A stretch of 64,000 nt of DNA from the NCBI RefSeq assembly GCF_003086895.1, contig NZ_CP026004.1, positions 3,198,731 through 3,262,730 on the forward strand. The letters run 5' to 3'. The notes beneath the pieces are model-generated. The model did not search any database and had not been told where the DNA came from. It saw only the letters and a list, made by a program, of their open reading frames with translations. Source of the DNA: Stenotrophomonas sp. ESTM1D_MKCIP4_1 (GTDB lineage: Bacteria; Pseudomonadota; Gammaproteobacteria; Xanthomonadales; Xanthomonadaceae). A program made the translations under genes and the position numbers. Numbering within the stretch: position 1 is the first letter of the stretch; each line of letters begins with the position of its first letter. Of this stretch, positions 1 through 8,071 are shown piece after piece.

Positions 1-646
1 CGGCCACCGTCTCGAACGCGGTCCCGTTCCAGCGCGCCAGGCCCGCTTCCGTGCCCAGCCACAGGCGCCCCTGCGCATCGACCAGGCTGCTGTAGATGGT
101 GTCGCTGGGCAGGCCACCCGGCGCCTGCCGGAAGAAGCGCAGACTGCCATCCTCGCCGTAACGGCAGACGCCATGGGTGCTGCTGCCGACCCACAGCGCG
201 TCCTCGGCATAGGCCAGCGTCCAGACCTGGCCCTGGCAGTCGTTGTTCAGTGCATCGAAGGACGTGAAGCGCTCGCGGTCGGCATCCAGCCGGGCCACGC
301 CCTTGCCGTTGATGCCAACCCAGACGCGATCGAGTGGATCGACCAGCAGCGTCTCGATCTCGTTGCCCGGCAGCGAGCCGGGCTGTTCCGGATCATGCTG
401 CCAGACCCGCAGGGTACCGCCGTCATAACGCGCCAGGCCACCGTCGGTGGCGGCCCAGATGTGGCCGGTGCGGTCTTCGGCCAGGGCCAGCACCATGCGC
501 GACGGCAAGCCTTCGGCCGCACCGAAACGGCGCAGGCGAGGTGTTTCACCGGCCATGTCCAAGGTTGCTGCGGAGGTGGCCAGCGCCACCAGCAACAGAC
601 CTGCCCCTGCGATGCCCCGCCAGTACCGGCGCCAGCCGCTCGTCAT
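1..646 (-). CDS. Ligand-binding propeller sensor protein, N-terminal part (runs off the window)
   Basis: The reading frame is open from a start codon at 646 to the window edge, so only the first 215 or so residues are visible. The start has a GGGGG-containing Shine-Dalgarno about 8 nt upstream. A hydrophobic N-terminus (GLLLVALATSAAT) looks like a signal peptide or signal anchor. It is followed by repeated blades with the pattern W-(V/A/L)-G/A-T-x-x-G-(L/V)-(A/C)-R, such as IWAATDGGLARYDGG, VWVGINGKGVARLD and LWLGTEAGLARWNG. These are two-component-regulator propeller repeats, known as periplasmic sensor modules of histidine kinases or diguanylate cyclases. The output domain is outside the window, so the effector type cannot be stated. 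Confidence 0.8.
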   Translation of the reverse strand, partial: MTSGWRRYWRGIAGAGLLLVALATSAATLDMAGETPRLRRFGAAEGLPSRMVLALAEDRTGHIWAATDGGLARYDGGTLRVWQHDPEQPGSLPGNEIETLLVDPLDRVWVGINGKGVARLDADRERFTSFDALNNDCQGQVWTLAYAEDALWVGSSTHGVCRYGEDGSLRFFRQAPGGLPSDTIYSSLVDAQGRLWLGTEAGLARWNGTAFETVA

Positions 647-809
647 CCTGAACCCCCTGTCCTGCGCCGATTGTCACACAGGGCCGCGTTCATCGCTGCA
701 ACAGGCTGTTTCCAGAGGCATCGCCACCACGAACTGTTGCAGCCGTGCACACAGCGCAGGACAGGGCCTGTGCGTATGATCGAACCACCTTTCCGCCGAG
801 CCCCTGCCG

Positions 810-1451
810 ATGCGTTCCTGCCTGGCCCTGCTGCCCCTGCTGCTTGCCGCCGCCCCGGTGTGGGCCGGCAATGATGCGTGGCGCATCGACCCGGTGCATA
901 CCCGCGTACTGTTCGCCATCGACCATGCAGGCTATTCGCAGGCGATGGGCACGATCTCCGGCAGCGCGGGGCAACTGCGGTTCGATCCCGACAATTGGCG
1001 GGATGCGACACTGGACGTCGAAATTCCCGTGTCGCGATTGGATCTGGGTGACGCCAAGTGGAACCAGGCCACCCTCGCCCGCAGCCTGCTCGATGGCGAA
1101 CGCTTCCCTACCGCACGCTTCGTCTCCACCCATGTCGAGCCGATCAACGAAAAGCATGCACAGGTTGCCGGCACCCTGACCCTGCGCGGGGTGAGCCAGC
1201 CGGTGGTACTCGATGTCACCCTCAACGCCGTCAAGCGCTACCCGCTGCCCCCCTTCCGCCGCACCGTCGGCTTCTCGGCCACCACGACGCTGAGCCGGCG
1301 TGCCTTCGGCATCACCGCCTGGCCGGGCGTCATCGGCGATGCCGTACAGGTGAGGATCGAGGCCGAGGCCGCATTCGACCGCAGCGCGCCGGGAACTCCC
1401 GACCCTGATTCCCACTCCGACCGCACGACGGCCCCCAAGGACCCCCGATGA
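810..1451 (+). CDS. YceI family periplasmic protein (first copy)
   Basis: The protein has 213 residues, with a signal peptide ending near PVWA (residues 1-19) and then a YceI lipocalin-like domain (WRIDPVHTRVLFAIDHAG ... GTLTLRGVSQPVVLDVTLNA ... AFGITAW). Family members bind amphiphilic or isoprenoid-like ligands in the periplasm; the ligand here is unknown. A hydrophilic tail rich in D, T and P extends about 20 residues past the domain. The stop codon overlaps the start of the cytochrome b561 gene (ATGA), so the two are translationally coupled. A second YceI gene follows, giving a YceI-b561-YceI arrangement. Confidence 0.9.
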   Translation: MRSCLALLPLLLAAAPVWAGNDAWRIDPVHTRVLFAIDHAGYSQAMGTISGSAGQLRFDPDNWRDATLDVEIPVSRLDLGDAKWNQATLARSLLDGERFPTARFVSTHVEPINEKHAQVAGTLTLRGVSQPVVLDVTLNAVKRYPLPPFRRTVGFSATTTLSRRAFGITAWPGVIGDAVQVRIEAEAAFDRSAPGTPDPDSHSDRTTAPKDPR

Positions 1452-2020
1452 CCGCCAAGAACACGCCCGCCGCCTGGGGCAGTGTCAGCCAGACCCTGCA
1501 CTGGCTGATCGCCCTGCTGATCCTCGCCCTGGGCATCGTCGGCCTGACCATGGGTGAACTGCCCAAGACACCGAAGTACTTCTGGGTCTACACCGCGCAC
1601 AAATCGATCGGCATCACCGTGCTGGCCCTGGTGCTGTTCCGCCTCGGCTGGCGCCTGTATGCCGGTGCGCCGAAGCCGGTGCCGGGCACTCCCAGCTGGC
1701 AGGAGCGCATCGCCAGCGCCACCCACGTGCTGCTGTACGTGCTGATGTTCGCCATTCCGCTGTCCGGCTGGCTGTACGACTCGGCCAGCGGCCTGCGTCC
1801 GTTCCGCTGGTTCGGCCTGGTCGATGTGCCCAAGCTGAGCGGCCCCGACCCGCAGACCGTCGCGGTGTCCCATGCCATCCACGAATACGGTTTCTGGCTG
1901 TTGATCGCGGTGGTGCTGGCCCATGCCGGCGCCGCCTTCTACCACCACCTGTTCCAGCGTGATGCCACCCTGTCGCGGATGTTGCCGCGCGGCTGGCTCG
2001 CCTCCCCCCAGAAGGACTGA
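1448..2020 (+). CDS. Cytochrome b561 (CybB family)
   Basis: A 190-residue integral membrane protein with four hydrophobic segments. Candidate haem-ligand histidines lie in LHWLIALLI, AHKSIGITVL and SHAIHEYGFWLLIAVVLAHAG. The family comprises di-haem b-type cytochromes that pass electrons between membrane quinone and periplasmic acceptors. It starts inside the stop of the upstream YceI gene and ends 3 nt before the next YceI gene, so the three genes form one operon. In E. coli a yceJ-yceI pair has the same association. Partnership in redox handling of an isoprenoid ligand is inferred, not shown. Confidence 0.92.
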   Translation: MTAKNTPAAWGSVSQTLHWLIALLILALGIVGLTMGELPKTPKYFWVYTAHKSIGITVLALVLFRLGWRLYAGAPKPVPGTPSWQERIASATHVLLYVLMFAIPLSGWLYDSASGLRPFRWFGLVDVPKLSGPDPQTVAVSHAIHEYGFWLLIAVVLAHAGAAFYHHLFQRDATLSRMLPRGWLASPQKD

Positions 2021-2023
2021 CCG

Positions 2024-2596
2024 ATGACCCTGAAACTGACTACCCCGGCCGCCGTGGCCGCCGCCCTGGCCGGCATGCTGGCCACCGCCCCGGTTCTCGC
2101 CGCCGATTACGCGCAGGCCCCCGGCGCCGGCTCGATCCTGGTGTTCGCCACCAAGTACGACGGCGAAGTGTTCACCGGCACCTTCCCGGGCTTCGCCACC
2201 AAGCTCAGCTTCGACCCGGCCAACCCCGCCGCCGGTTCGCTGGACGTGGTGATCCCGCTGGCCGGCGCCAAGAGCGGCAACAGCGACCGCGATTCGACCC
2301 TGCAGGGCGCGGATTTCTTCAACGTCGGCAAGTTCGCCACCGCCCACTACACCGCCAAGGGCTTCCGCGCGGTCGGCAACGACCAGTACGCCGCCGACGG
2401 CACGCTGGAACTGCGCGGCGTGAGCAAGCCGGTCACCCTCACCTTCACCTGGAAGCCGGGCGCGCAGCCGGTGCTGACCGGCAAGGCCACGGTCAAGCGC
2501 CTGGACTTCGGCGTGGGCGGCGGCGACTGGGCCGACACCAAGACCATCCCGGACGAGACCTCGATCAGCACGATCGTGAAGTTCGACGCGAAATGA
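2024..2596 (+). CDS. YceI family periplasmic protein (second copy)
   Basis: The protein has 190 residues. A clear signal peptide with an Ala-rich core (residues 1-26, ending VLAA) is followed by a complete YceI domain (GSILVFATKYDGEVFTGTF ... LDVVIPLAG ... DGTLELRGVSKPVTLTFTW ... LDFGVGGGDWADT). The length matches the canonical E. coli YceI. It is last in the YceI-b561-YceI operon and is followed at once by SMAG palindromes that could act in transcript end formation. Its sequence is clearly different from the first YceI copy, so the pair is an old duplication or two independent paralogues. Confidence 0.92.
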   Translation: MTLKLTTPAAVAAALAGMLATAPVLAADYAQAPGAGSILVFATKYDGEVFTGTFPGFATKLSFDPANPAAGSLDVVIPLAGAKSGNSDRDSTLQGADFFNVGKFATAHYTAKGFRAVGNDQYAADGTLELRGVSKPVTLTFTWKPGAQPVLTGKATVKRLDFGVGGGDWADTKTIPDETSISTIVKFDAK

Positions 2597-2606
2597 ACCG
2601 CACCAG

Positions 2607-2727
2607 GTAGTGCCGGCCGCTGGCCGGCATCCCAACGCATCCCAACGCATCAGTTAGTGCCGGCCGCTGGCCGGCAACACCGGCATCACCGGGCATCGTG
2701 GGGTTGCCGGCCAGCGGCCGGCACTAC
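2607..2727. repeat. SMAG palindromes, three units (GTAGTGCCGGCC type)
   Basis: Two head-to-tail units at 2607-2629 and 2654-2676 and one inverted unit at 2705-2727. Each is a GTAG (TTAG in the second) followed by a perfect stem of the TGCCGGCC/GGCCGGCA type. The inverted unit supplies the TAG stop of the minus-strand glutaredoxin-like gene. This matches the SMAG family known from S. maltophilia genomes. Confidence 0.85.
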
Positions 2728-2954
2728 CGATCGATGGCCAGCCAGGCCTGCACACGGGCCGCATCGAACGGCCAGTCCAGCTCCCGGTTGCCGGCCTCAT
2801 CGCGCAGCACCGGCACGCGCGCGCCGTAACGCGCCTCCAGCGCCGGCTGGTCATCCAGGAACACCGACTCGAACTCCGGCGCCCGGGCTTTGGCCAGCTC
2901 GGCCAGGGCCATGTCACAGAGGTGGCAATCGTCACGCTGGAACAGGGTCAACAC
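2724..2954 (-). CDS. Glutaredoxin-like / DUF836 small thiol protein
   Basis: A 76-residue protein with a thioredoxin fold of glutaredoxin-like (DUF836) type. The redox motif CHLC is at residues 10-13 ([11 protein letters not shown]), and the cis-Pro region is [10 protein letters not shown]. The frame stays open far upstream, but that part is antisense to the serine dehydratase gene. The GTG at 2954 is chosen because AGGGGG lies about 8 nt upstream and it gives the usual family length. The TAG stop is formed by the GTAG head of an inverted SMAG repeat. A cytoplasmic thiol-redox role is inferred from the motif only; the substrate is unknown. Confidence 0.75.
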   Translation of the reverse strand: MLTLFQRDDCHLCDMALAELAKARAPEFESVFLDDQPALEARYGARVPVLRDEAGNRELDWPFDAARVQAWLAIDR

Positions 2955-3013
2955 CGGTTCGTCCCCCTCGGCGGAAATGCTGCGCCGCAGCCATGCGGTG
3001 CGGCACGAACCGC

Positions 3014-3019
3014 TAGAAT
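3014..3019 (+). promoter_or_regulatory. -10 hexamer TAGAAT upstream of sdaA
   Basis: TAGAAT in the context CGCTAGAATAGC, 35 nt before the sdaA start. The same hexamer precedes the serine hydrolase (29534) and lies between nudE and bioA (50675). No good -35 was found, so this is tentative. Confidence 0.4.
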
Positions 3020-3053
3020 AGCGGTCTCTTCCGGTACCCGCAGTACGGCAACC

Positions 3054-4436
3054 ATGGCTGTCAGCACGTTCGACGTTTTCAAGATCGGCATTGGCCCGAG
3101 TTCCTCGCACACCGTCGGGCCGATGAAGGCCGCCGAGCGTTTCATCCACCGCTGGCTGCTCGACCCCGGCCGCCTGCACGAGGTCGCGCGCATCCGCGCC
3201 GATGTCTACGGCTCGCTGGCCCTCACCGGCCGCGGCCACGGCACCGACAAGGCCATCCTGCTGGGCCTGGAAGGCCAGCGCCCGAACCTGATCGATCCGG
3301 ACATCATCCCGGCCACCCTGGAACGCATCCGCAGCAGCAAGCGCATCCAGCTGATGGGCCAGCACGAGATCGCCTTCGACGAGAAGCGCGACCTGGGCAT
3401 GAACAAGCGCCAGAAACTGCCGTACCACACCAACGGCATGCGCTTCACTGCCTACAACGCCGAAGACGAAGTGATCGCCACCCGCGATTACTACTCCGTG
3501 GGTGGCGGCTTCGTGGTCAACCAGGATGACGCGGCCGACGACCGCATCGTGCCCGATGAAACGCCCCTGCCCTACCCGTTCAAGAGCGGCGACGAGCTGC
3601 TGGCGCAGACTGCGCGCAGCGGCCTGAGCATTGCCCAGTTGATGTTCGAGAACGAAAAGTGCTGGCGCAGCGAAGATGAGATCCGCGCCCAGCTGCGCGA
3701 GATCTGGAGCGCGATGCAGTCGTGCGTGGCGCGCGGCATCCGCGAGGAAGGCGTGCTGCCCGGTGGCCTGAAGGTGGGCCGCCGCGCACCGGCGCTGTAC
3801 CGCGAACTGTCCTCCAAACCGGAGGCCGCGATGCGCGACCCGCTGACCACGCTGGACTGGGTCAACCTGTATGCCCTGGCGGTCAACGAGGAAAACGCTG
3901 CCGGTGGCCGCGTGGTCACCGCACCGACCAACGGCGCGGCGGGCGTGCTGCCGGCGGTGCTGCATTACTTTGATCGCTTCTGCCCGGGGGCGAACGAACA
4001 GCGGGTGTTCGATTTCCTGCTGACCTCGGCGGCCATCGGCATCCTGTACAAGGAAAACGCCTCGATTTCCGGCGCCGAAGTGGGCTGCCAGGGCGAAGTG
4101 GGCGTGGCCTGCTCGATGGCGGCCGGTGGCCTGGTGGCCGCGCTGGGCGGCAACCCCAGCCAGATCGAGAATGCTGCGGAAATCGGCATGGAACACAACC
4201 TCGGCCTGACCTGTGACCCGATTGGCGGGCTGGTGCAGATTCCGTGCATCGAGCGCAACGCGATGGGTGCGGTGAAGGCGATCAATGCCTCGCGCATGGC
4301 CATGCGTGGCGACGGCAAGCACAAGGTATCGCTGGACAAGGTCATCAAGACCATGCGCGATACCGGCCGCGACATGCAGGACAAGTACAAGGAAACCAGC
4401 CGTGGTGGCCTGGCGGTGAACGTCATCGAGTGCTGA
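3054..4436 (+). CDS. sdaA: L-serine ammonia-lyase (iron-sulfur type)
   Basis: 460 residues, full length for the single-chain bacterial enzyme that deaminates L-serine to pyruvate with a [4Fe-4S] cluster. The start [20 protein letters not shown] is the family N-terminus; an in-frame upstream ATG at 2922 would add an unrelated extension. Cysteines at 345, 387 and 398 sit where the cluster ligands fall in the Legionella enzyme (343, 385, 396). The last residue, Cys460, corresponds to the C-terminal Cys of the tail-in-mouth autoinhibited structure. The gene is monocistronic, with a SMAG pair downstream, and is divergent from the glutaredoxin-like gene. Confidence 0.95.
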   Translation: MAVSTFDVFKIGIGPSSSHTVGPMKAAERFIHRWLLDPGRLHEVARIRADVYGSLALTGRGHGTDKAILLGLEGQRPNLIDPDIIPATLERIRSSKRIQLMGQHEIAFDEKRDLGMNKRQKLPYHTNGMRFTAYNAEDEVIATRDYYSVGGGFVVNQDDAADDRIVPDETPLPYPFKSGDELLAQTARSGLSIAQLMFENEKCWRSEDEIRAQLREIWSAMQSCVARGIREEGVLPGGLKVGRRAPALYRELSSKPEAAMRDPLTTLDWVNLYALAVNEENAAGGRVVTAPTNGAAGVLPAVLHYFDRFCPGANEQRVFDFLLTSAAIGILYKENASISGAEVGCQGEVGVACSMAAGGLVAALGGNPSQIENAAEIGMEHNLGLTCDPIGGLVQIPCIERNAMGAVKAINASRMAMRGDGKHKVSLDKVIKTMRDTGRDMQDKYKETSRGGLAVNVIEC

Positions 4437-4480
4437 GGGCTGGCGCTGCCGGTACGGTGGGGTTGCGCGGACGCAGGTGG

Positions 4481-4550
4481 GTAGAGTCGACCGTTGGTCG
4501 ACTGGAGCGCAGCGCTGTCGGAAGAGCAGTCGACCAACGGTCGACTCTAC
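4481..4550. repeat. SMAG inverted dimer (GTAGAGTCGACC type)
   Basis: Two GTAG-headed units face each other, with stem AGTCGACC...GGTCGACT in both and a spacer of about 25 nt. The whole segment can also fold as one long hairpin, and it lies between sdaA and the next gene where it may stabilise or end the transcript. Confidence 0.85.
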
Positions 4551-4618
4551 CCCCCCGGCTGGCGACACCATCACCGTCTTGCGGTTAGGCTCGGGGTTCC
4601 CCCGCTTCGGACTATCCC

Positions 4619-5620
4619 ATGCGCGTCATCGCCGCCGCCCTGCTCGCCTGCCTGCCCCTGTCCGCCCTGGCTGCGCCGCCACCAACCTACGGTGCGCGCC
4701 TGGAAGGCTTCGATTACGGCTACCCGGTGAAGACCTTCGCCCTGCAATCGCAGGGCCAGCCGCTGGAAATGACCTACCTGGACGTCACCCCGAAGCGGAA
4801 GGCGGTCGGCGTGGTGGTACTGCTGCATGGCAAGAACTTCTGCGCCGCCACCTGGCAGCAGAGCATCGCGCCGCTGGTGGCCGCCGGCTACCGGGTGATC
4901 GCGCCGGACCAGGTTGGCTTCTGCAAGGCCAGCAAACCCGAGCGCTACCAGTATTCGTTCGGCCAACTGGCAGCCAACACCCATGCACTGCTGCAGCAAC
5001 TGCAGCTGGGCGACCTGCCGGTGCACCTGGTTGGCCACTCGATGGGGGGCATGCTCGCCACCCGCTATGCGCTGATGTACCCGCAGGACCTGCGCAGCCT
5101 GTCGCTGGTCAATCCCATCGGCCTGGAAGACTGGAAGGCGCTGGGCGTGCCATGGCGCAGCGTCGATGAATGGTATGCCGGCGAACTGAAAACGAGCTAT
5201 GAAAGCATCCGCCGCTACCAGCTGGATGTGTATTACGACGGGCAATGGAAGCCCGAGTACGAGCGCTGGGCACGCATGCAGTCCGGCATGTACGACGGTG
5301 ACGGCAAGCAGGCCGTGGCCTGGAGCCAGGCGCTGACCTCGGACATGGTGTTCAACCAGCCCGTGGTCTACGAACTGAAGCACCTGCAGGTACCGACCGC
5401 ATTGTTCATCGGGCAGAAGGACCGCACGGCGATTGGTCGCGATCGCGCCTCACCGGAGCTGAAGGCCACGCTGGGCAACTACCCGGTGCTGGGCAAGGCC
5501 GCCGCAGCGGCCATCCCTGGCGCGGTACTGGTGGAGTTCGCCGGACTGGGCCACTCGCCGCAGGTGCAGGACCCCAAGCAGTTCAACGCGGCCTTGCTGA
5601 AGGTGCTGAAGACGCGTTGA
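4619..5620 (+). CDS. Secreted alpha/beta hydrolase
   Basis: 333 residues with a signal peptide ending SALA (residue 18). The alpha/beta hydrolase fold shows the oxyanion segment VVLLHGKNF (66-74) and the nucleophile elbow GHSMGG (Ser141). An acidic residue lies in FIGQKDRT and the catalytic His in GLGHSPQ near the C-terminus. The fold suggests an esterase or related periplasmic hydrolase; the substrate cannot be read from sequence. It is flanked by SMAG repeats on both sides and looks monocistronic. Confidence 0.85.
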   Translation: MRVIAAALLACLPLSALAAPPPTYGARLEGFDYGYPVKTFALQSQGQPLEMTYLDVTPKRKAVGVVVLLHGKNFCAATWQQSIAPLVAAGYRVIAPDQVGFCKASKPERYQYSFGQLAANTHALLQQLQLGDLPVHLVGHSMGGMLATRYALMYPQDLRSLSLVNPIGLEDWKALGVPWRSVDEWYAGELKTSYESIRRYQLDVYYDGQWKPEYERWARMQSGMYDGDGKQAVAWSQALTSDMVFNQPVVYELKHLQVPTALFIGQKDRTAIGRDRASPELKATLGNYPVLGKAAAAAIPGAVLVEFAGLGHSPQVQDPKQFNAALLKVLKTR

Positions 5621-5624
5621 TTCT

Positions 5625-5737
5625 GTAGAGCCGAGCCCATGCTCGGCTGATCGCGCAGGACCGGCTACGTCAAGCGCAGCCGAGCATGGGCTCGGCTCTA
5701 CCTATGGGCGAGCAGCCGAGCTTCGGCTCGGCTCTAC
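5625..5737. repeat. SMAG cluster, three units (GTAGAGCCGAGC type)
   Basis: One forward unit at 5625-5648, an inverted unit ending at 5701 and a second inverted unit ending CTAC at 5737. Stems are AGCCGAGC/GCTCGGCT, with loops CCAT, ATG or TT. The cluster sits between two convergent genes, 5 nt after the hydrolase stop. Confidence 0.85.
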
Positions 5738-5771
5738 CAGGTTGCTGATCCACCGGGCATGCGGCAGGCCG

Positions 5772-6839
5772 TCAACCGGCAATCCGCAACACGTCATCCA
5801 GCAGCGCCGCCGCGGTCACTTCCGCACCCGCCCCCGGGCCCTGGATCAGCAGCGGCTGCTGCCGATAGCGATCGCTGTGGATCGCAACGCGGTTGTCGGT
5901 GCCCGCCCCCTGTGCCAGCGGGTGATCGACCGGCAGTTCGCGCAGCCCCACCTGGGCACCGTCGGCATCCACACGACCGACGAAGCGGAGCACCCGCCCC
6001 TGTGCATGCGCCTGTTGCCAGCGCGCCTGCAGCGGTGCATCCAGTTGCGCCAGCGCGGCCAAGGCCTCGTCCAAGGGCAACGCTGCCAGCGCCGCCGGCA
6101 CCAGCGAATCCACCTGTACCTGCGCGGCGTCCAGCGCCAACCCGCTGCTGCGCGCCAGGATCAGCAGCTTGCGCCGCACATCTTCGCCAGACAGGTCCAC
6201 ACGCGGGTCAGGTTCGGTGTAGCCGGCGTCCAGCGCTTCGCGCACCGCCACCGAGAACGGCGCGCGGCCGTCATAGCGATGGAACAGCCAGGCCAGTGAA
6301 CCGGACAGTACCCCTTCAATGGCATGGATGTGGTCACCGCCTGCCACCAGCGCGCGCAGGCTGCTCAGCAGCGGCAGGCCGGCACCCACGGTGGCACTGT
6401 CGCCGTAGCGCGCACCGCTCTCGGCACAGCTCGCGGCGATGGCCTGGGCGCGGGCCAGCTGCGAGCCACGCCCGAGCTTGTTGGCCGTCACCACATGCAC
6501 GCCACGGGCCAGCCACTGTACGTGGCGCGCGGCCACCTCTTCACTGGCGGTGGCATCCACCACCACATCACCGCGGTCCAGGCCCTGGGTACCCGCCCAC
6601 GGCGGCGCGCTCTGGCCATCGCGCGGTGCACGCCGCGCCAGCTCCAGCGGCAACGCCAGATCGCGGTCGATCGCCAGCGCGGTGCGCGAATTGGCCAGCC
6701 ATTGCACGCTGGGCAGTTCCAGGCCGCGCGCCTGCAACGCCTGGTAACGCTGCACGAACGCCGAGCCGACCGTACCGGTTCCCAGCAGTGCCAGACGACC
6801 GCCCGCAAGCGCAGGAATCTCAGCAGCAAGGACGCTCAT
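5772..6839 (-). CDS. hom: Homoserine dehydrogenase
   Basis: 355 residues, which is the catalytic homoserine dehydrogenase without aspartokinase or ACT domains. An N-terminal NAD(P)-binding glycine motif (LALLGTGTVGSAF) is followed by VVDATASEEVA, HVVTANKLG, the active-site region YGDSATVGAGLPLLSSLR and the signature DLSGEDVRRKLLILAR typical of ThrA/MetL dehydrogenase halves. It reduces aspartate semialdehyde to homoserine, the branch point to threonine and methionine. The start overlaps the metB stop by 4 nt and the gene is last in the metX-metB-hom operon. Lack of an ACT domain suggests no direct end-product inhibition; control is likely through the SAM riboswitch upstream. Confidence 0.9.
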   Translation of the reverse strand: MSVLAAEIPALAGGRLALLGTGTVGSAFVQRYQALQARGLELPSVQWLANSRTALAIDRDLALPLELARRAPRDGQSAPPWAGTQGLDRGDVVVDATASEEVAARHVQWLARGVHVVTANKLGRGSQLARAQAIAASCAESGARYGDSATVGAGLPLLSSLRALVAGGDHIHAIEGVLSGSLAWLFHRYDGRAPFSVAVREALDAGYTEPDPRVDLSGEDVRRKLLILARSSGLALDAAQVQVDSLVPAALAALPLDEALAALAQLDAPLQARWQQAHAQGRVLRFVGRVDADGAQVGLRELPVDHPLAQGAGTDNRVAIHSDRYRQQPLLIQGPGAGAEVTAAALLDDVLRIAG

Positions 6840-8071
6840 GCATCCACCACCTGTTTGCGGCGCGCTGCGGCGTCGATCACCGCTTCGGCGCGCTGCAGCG
6901 CGGCACCCAGATCGGCCAGCAGGTCACGCTCCGCCTCGATGCCCACCGACAACCGCAGCAGGCCTTCGCTGATGCCGGCCGCAGCACGTGCTTCGGTGGT
7001 CATGGCCGCGTGGGTCATGGTGGCCGGGTGTGCGACCAGGCTTTCCACGCCCCCCAGCGATTCGGCCAGGGTGAAACAACGCAGGCCATCGACGAAGGCA
7101 CGCACCGCTGCATGCGGATCCTCGCCTTCGCAGTCGGCCAGCTCGAAGGACAGCATGGCGCCGAAGCCGCTCTGCTGGCGCGCGGCGATGGCATGGCCGG
7201 GGTGATCGGCCAGCCCCGGGTAATAGACGCGCGCCACGGCCGGGTGCGCATCCAGCAGGGCCACGATCGACGCCGTGTTTTCCTGGTGCACGCGCAGGCG
7301 GGCATCCAGGGTGCGCAGGCCGCGCAGGGTCAGGAACGCATCGAACGGCGAACCGGTCAGGCCCAGCGCGTTACCCCACCACACCAGCTGCTCGTGCACC
7401 GCCGGGTCGCGCGCAATCACCGCACCGCCCACCACGTCGCTGTGGCCGTTGATGTACTTGGTGGTCGAGTGCAGCACCACGTCGGCACCGAACGCCAGCG
7501 GCTGCTGCAGCGCCGGTGACAGGAAGGTGTTGTCGACCACCACCTGCGCGCCGGCCTTGTGCGCGGCATCGATGACGAAGCGCAGATCGGTGATGCGCAG
7601 CAGCGGGTTGGATGGCGTCTCGATCAGCACCAGCTTCGGCTGGGTGGCCAGCGCCTGGGCGAGCGCGCGCGGGTCGGTCAGGTCGGCGGTAACCAGTTCA
7701 AAGTGGCCCTTCTTCGCCAGCGCGTTGAACAGGCGCCAGCTGCCGCCGTAGGCATCGTGGGGCACGACCAGCGTGTCGCCCGGCTGCAGCAGTGCATTCA
7801 GCACCAGGTTGATCGCACCCATGCCGGTGGCGGTGATCACGCCGCCAGCACCGCCTTCCAGTTCGGCCAGCGCTTCACCCAGCAGGTCGCGGGTCGGGTT
7901 GCCGCTGCGCGTGTAGTCGTACTGCCGCTTGTTGCCAAACCCCTCGAAGCTGAAGTTCGACGACAGCACGATGGGCGGCGTGACCGCACCGTGGGCGGTG
8001 TCACGATCAATGCCGGCGCGGACAGCGGCAGTGGTGCGGCTACAGGACGGCTCGTTGGCGTGCAGGCTCAT
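6836..8071 (-). CDS. metB: Cystathionine gamma-synthase / O-succinylhomoserine (thiol)-lyase
   Basis: 411 residues of the Cys/Met-metabolism PLP enzyme family. The start region CSRTTAAVRAG and substrate loop YDYTRSGNPTRDLL lead to the PLP-binding lysine in HSTTKYINGHSDVVGG (Lys205). It joins activated homoserine with cysteine or sulfide in methionine synthesis. It overlaps metX upstream and hom downstream by 4 nt each, so the three are translationally coupled. Family members differ in use of cysteine or sulfide, and sequence inspection alone does not settle this. Confidence 0.9.
   Translation of the reverse strand: MSLHANEPSCSRTTAAVRAGIDRDTAHGAVTPPIVLSSNFSFEGFGNKRQYDYTRSGNPTRDLLGEALAELEGGAGGVITATGMGAINLVLNALLQPGDTLVVPHDAYGGSWRLFNALAKKGHFELVTADLTDPRALAQALATQPKLVLIETPSNPLLRITDLRFVIDAAHKAGAQVVVDNTFLSPALQQPLAFGADVVLHSTTKYINGHSDVVGGAVIARDPAVHEQLVWWGNALGLTGSPFDAFLTLRGLRTLDARLRVHQENTASIVALLDAHPAVARVYYPGLADHPGHAIAARQQSGFGAMLSFELADCEGEDPHAAVRAFVDGLRCFTLAESLGGVESLVAHPATMTHAAMTTEARAAAGISEGLLRLSVGIEAERDLLADLGAALQRAEAVIDAAARRKQVVDA

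Noticed and set aside
2724..4574. 616-codon minus-strand open frame covering the antisense of sdaA
   Set aside because: Only the 3' end (from about 2954) has a recognisable fold; the rest is antisense to a well-supported sdaA and has shadow-frame composition.
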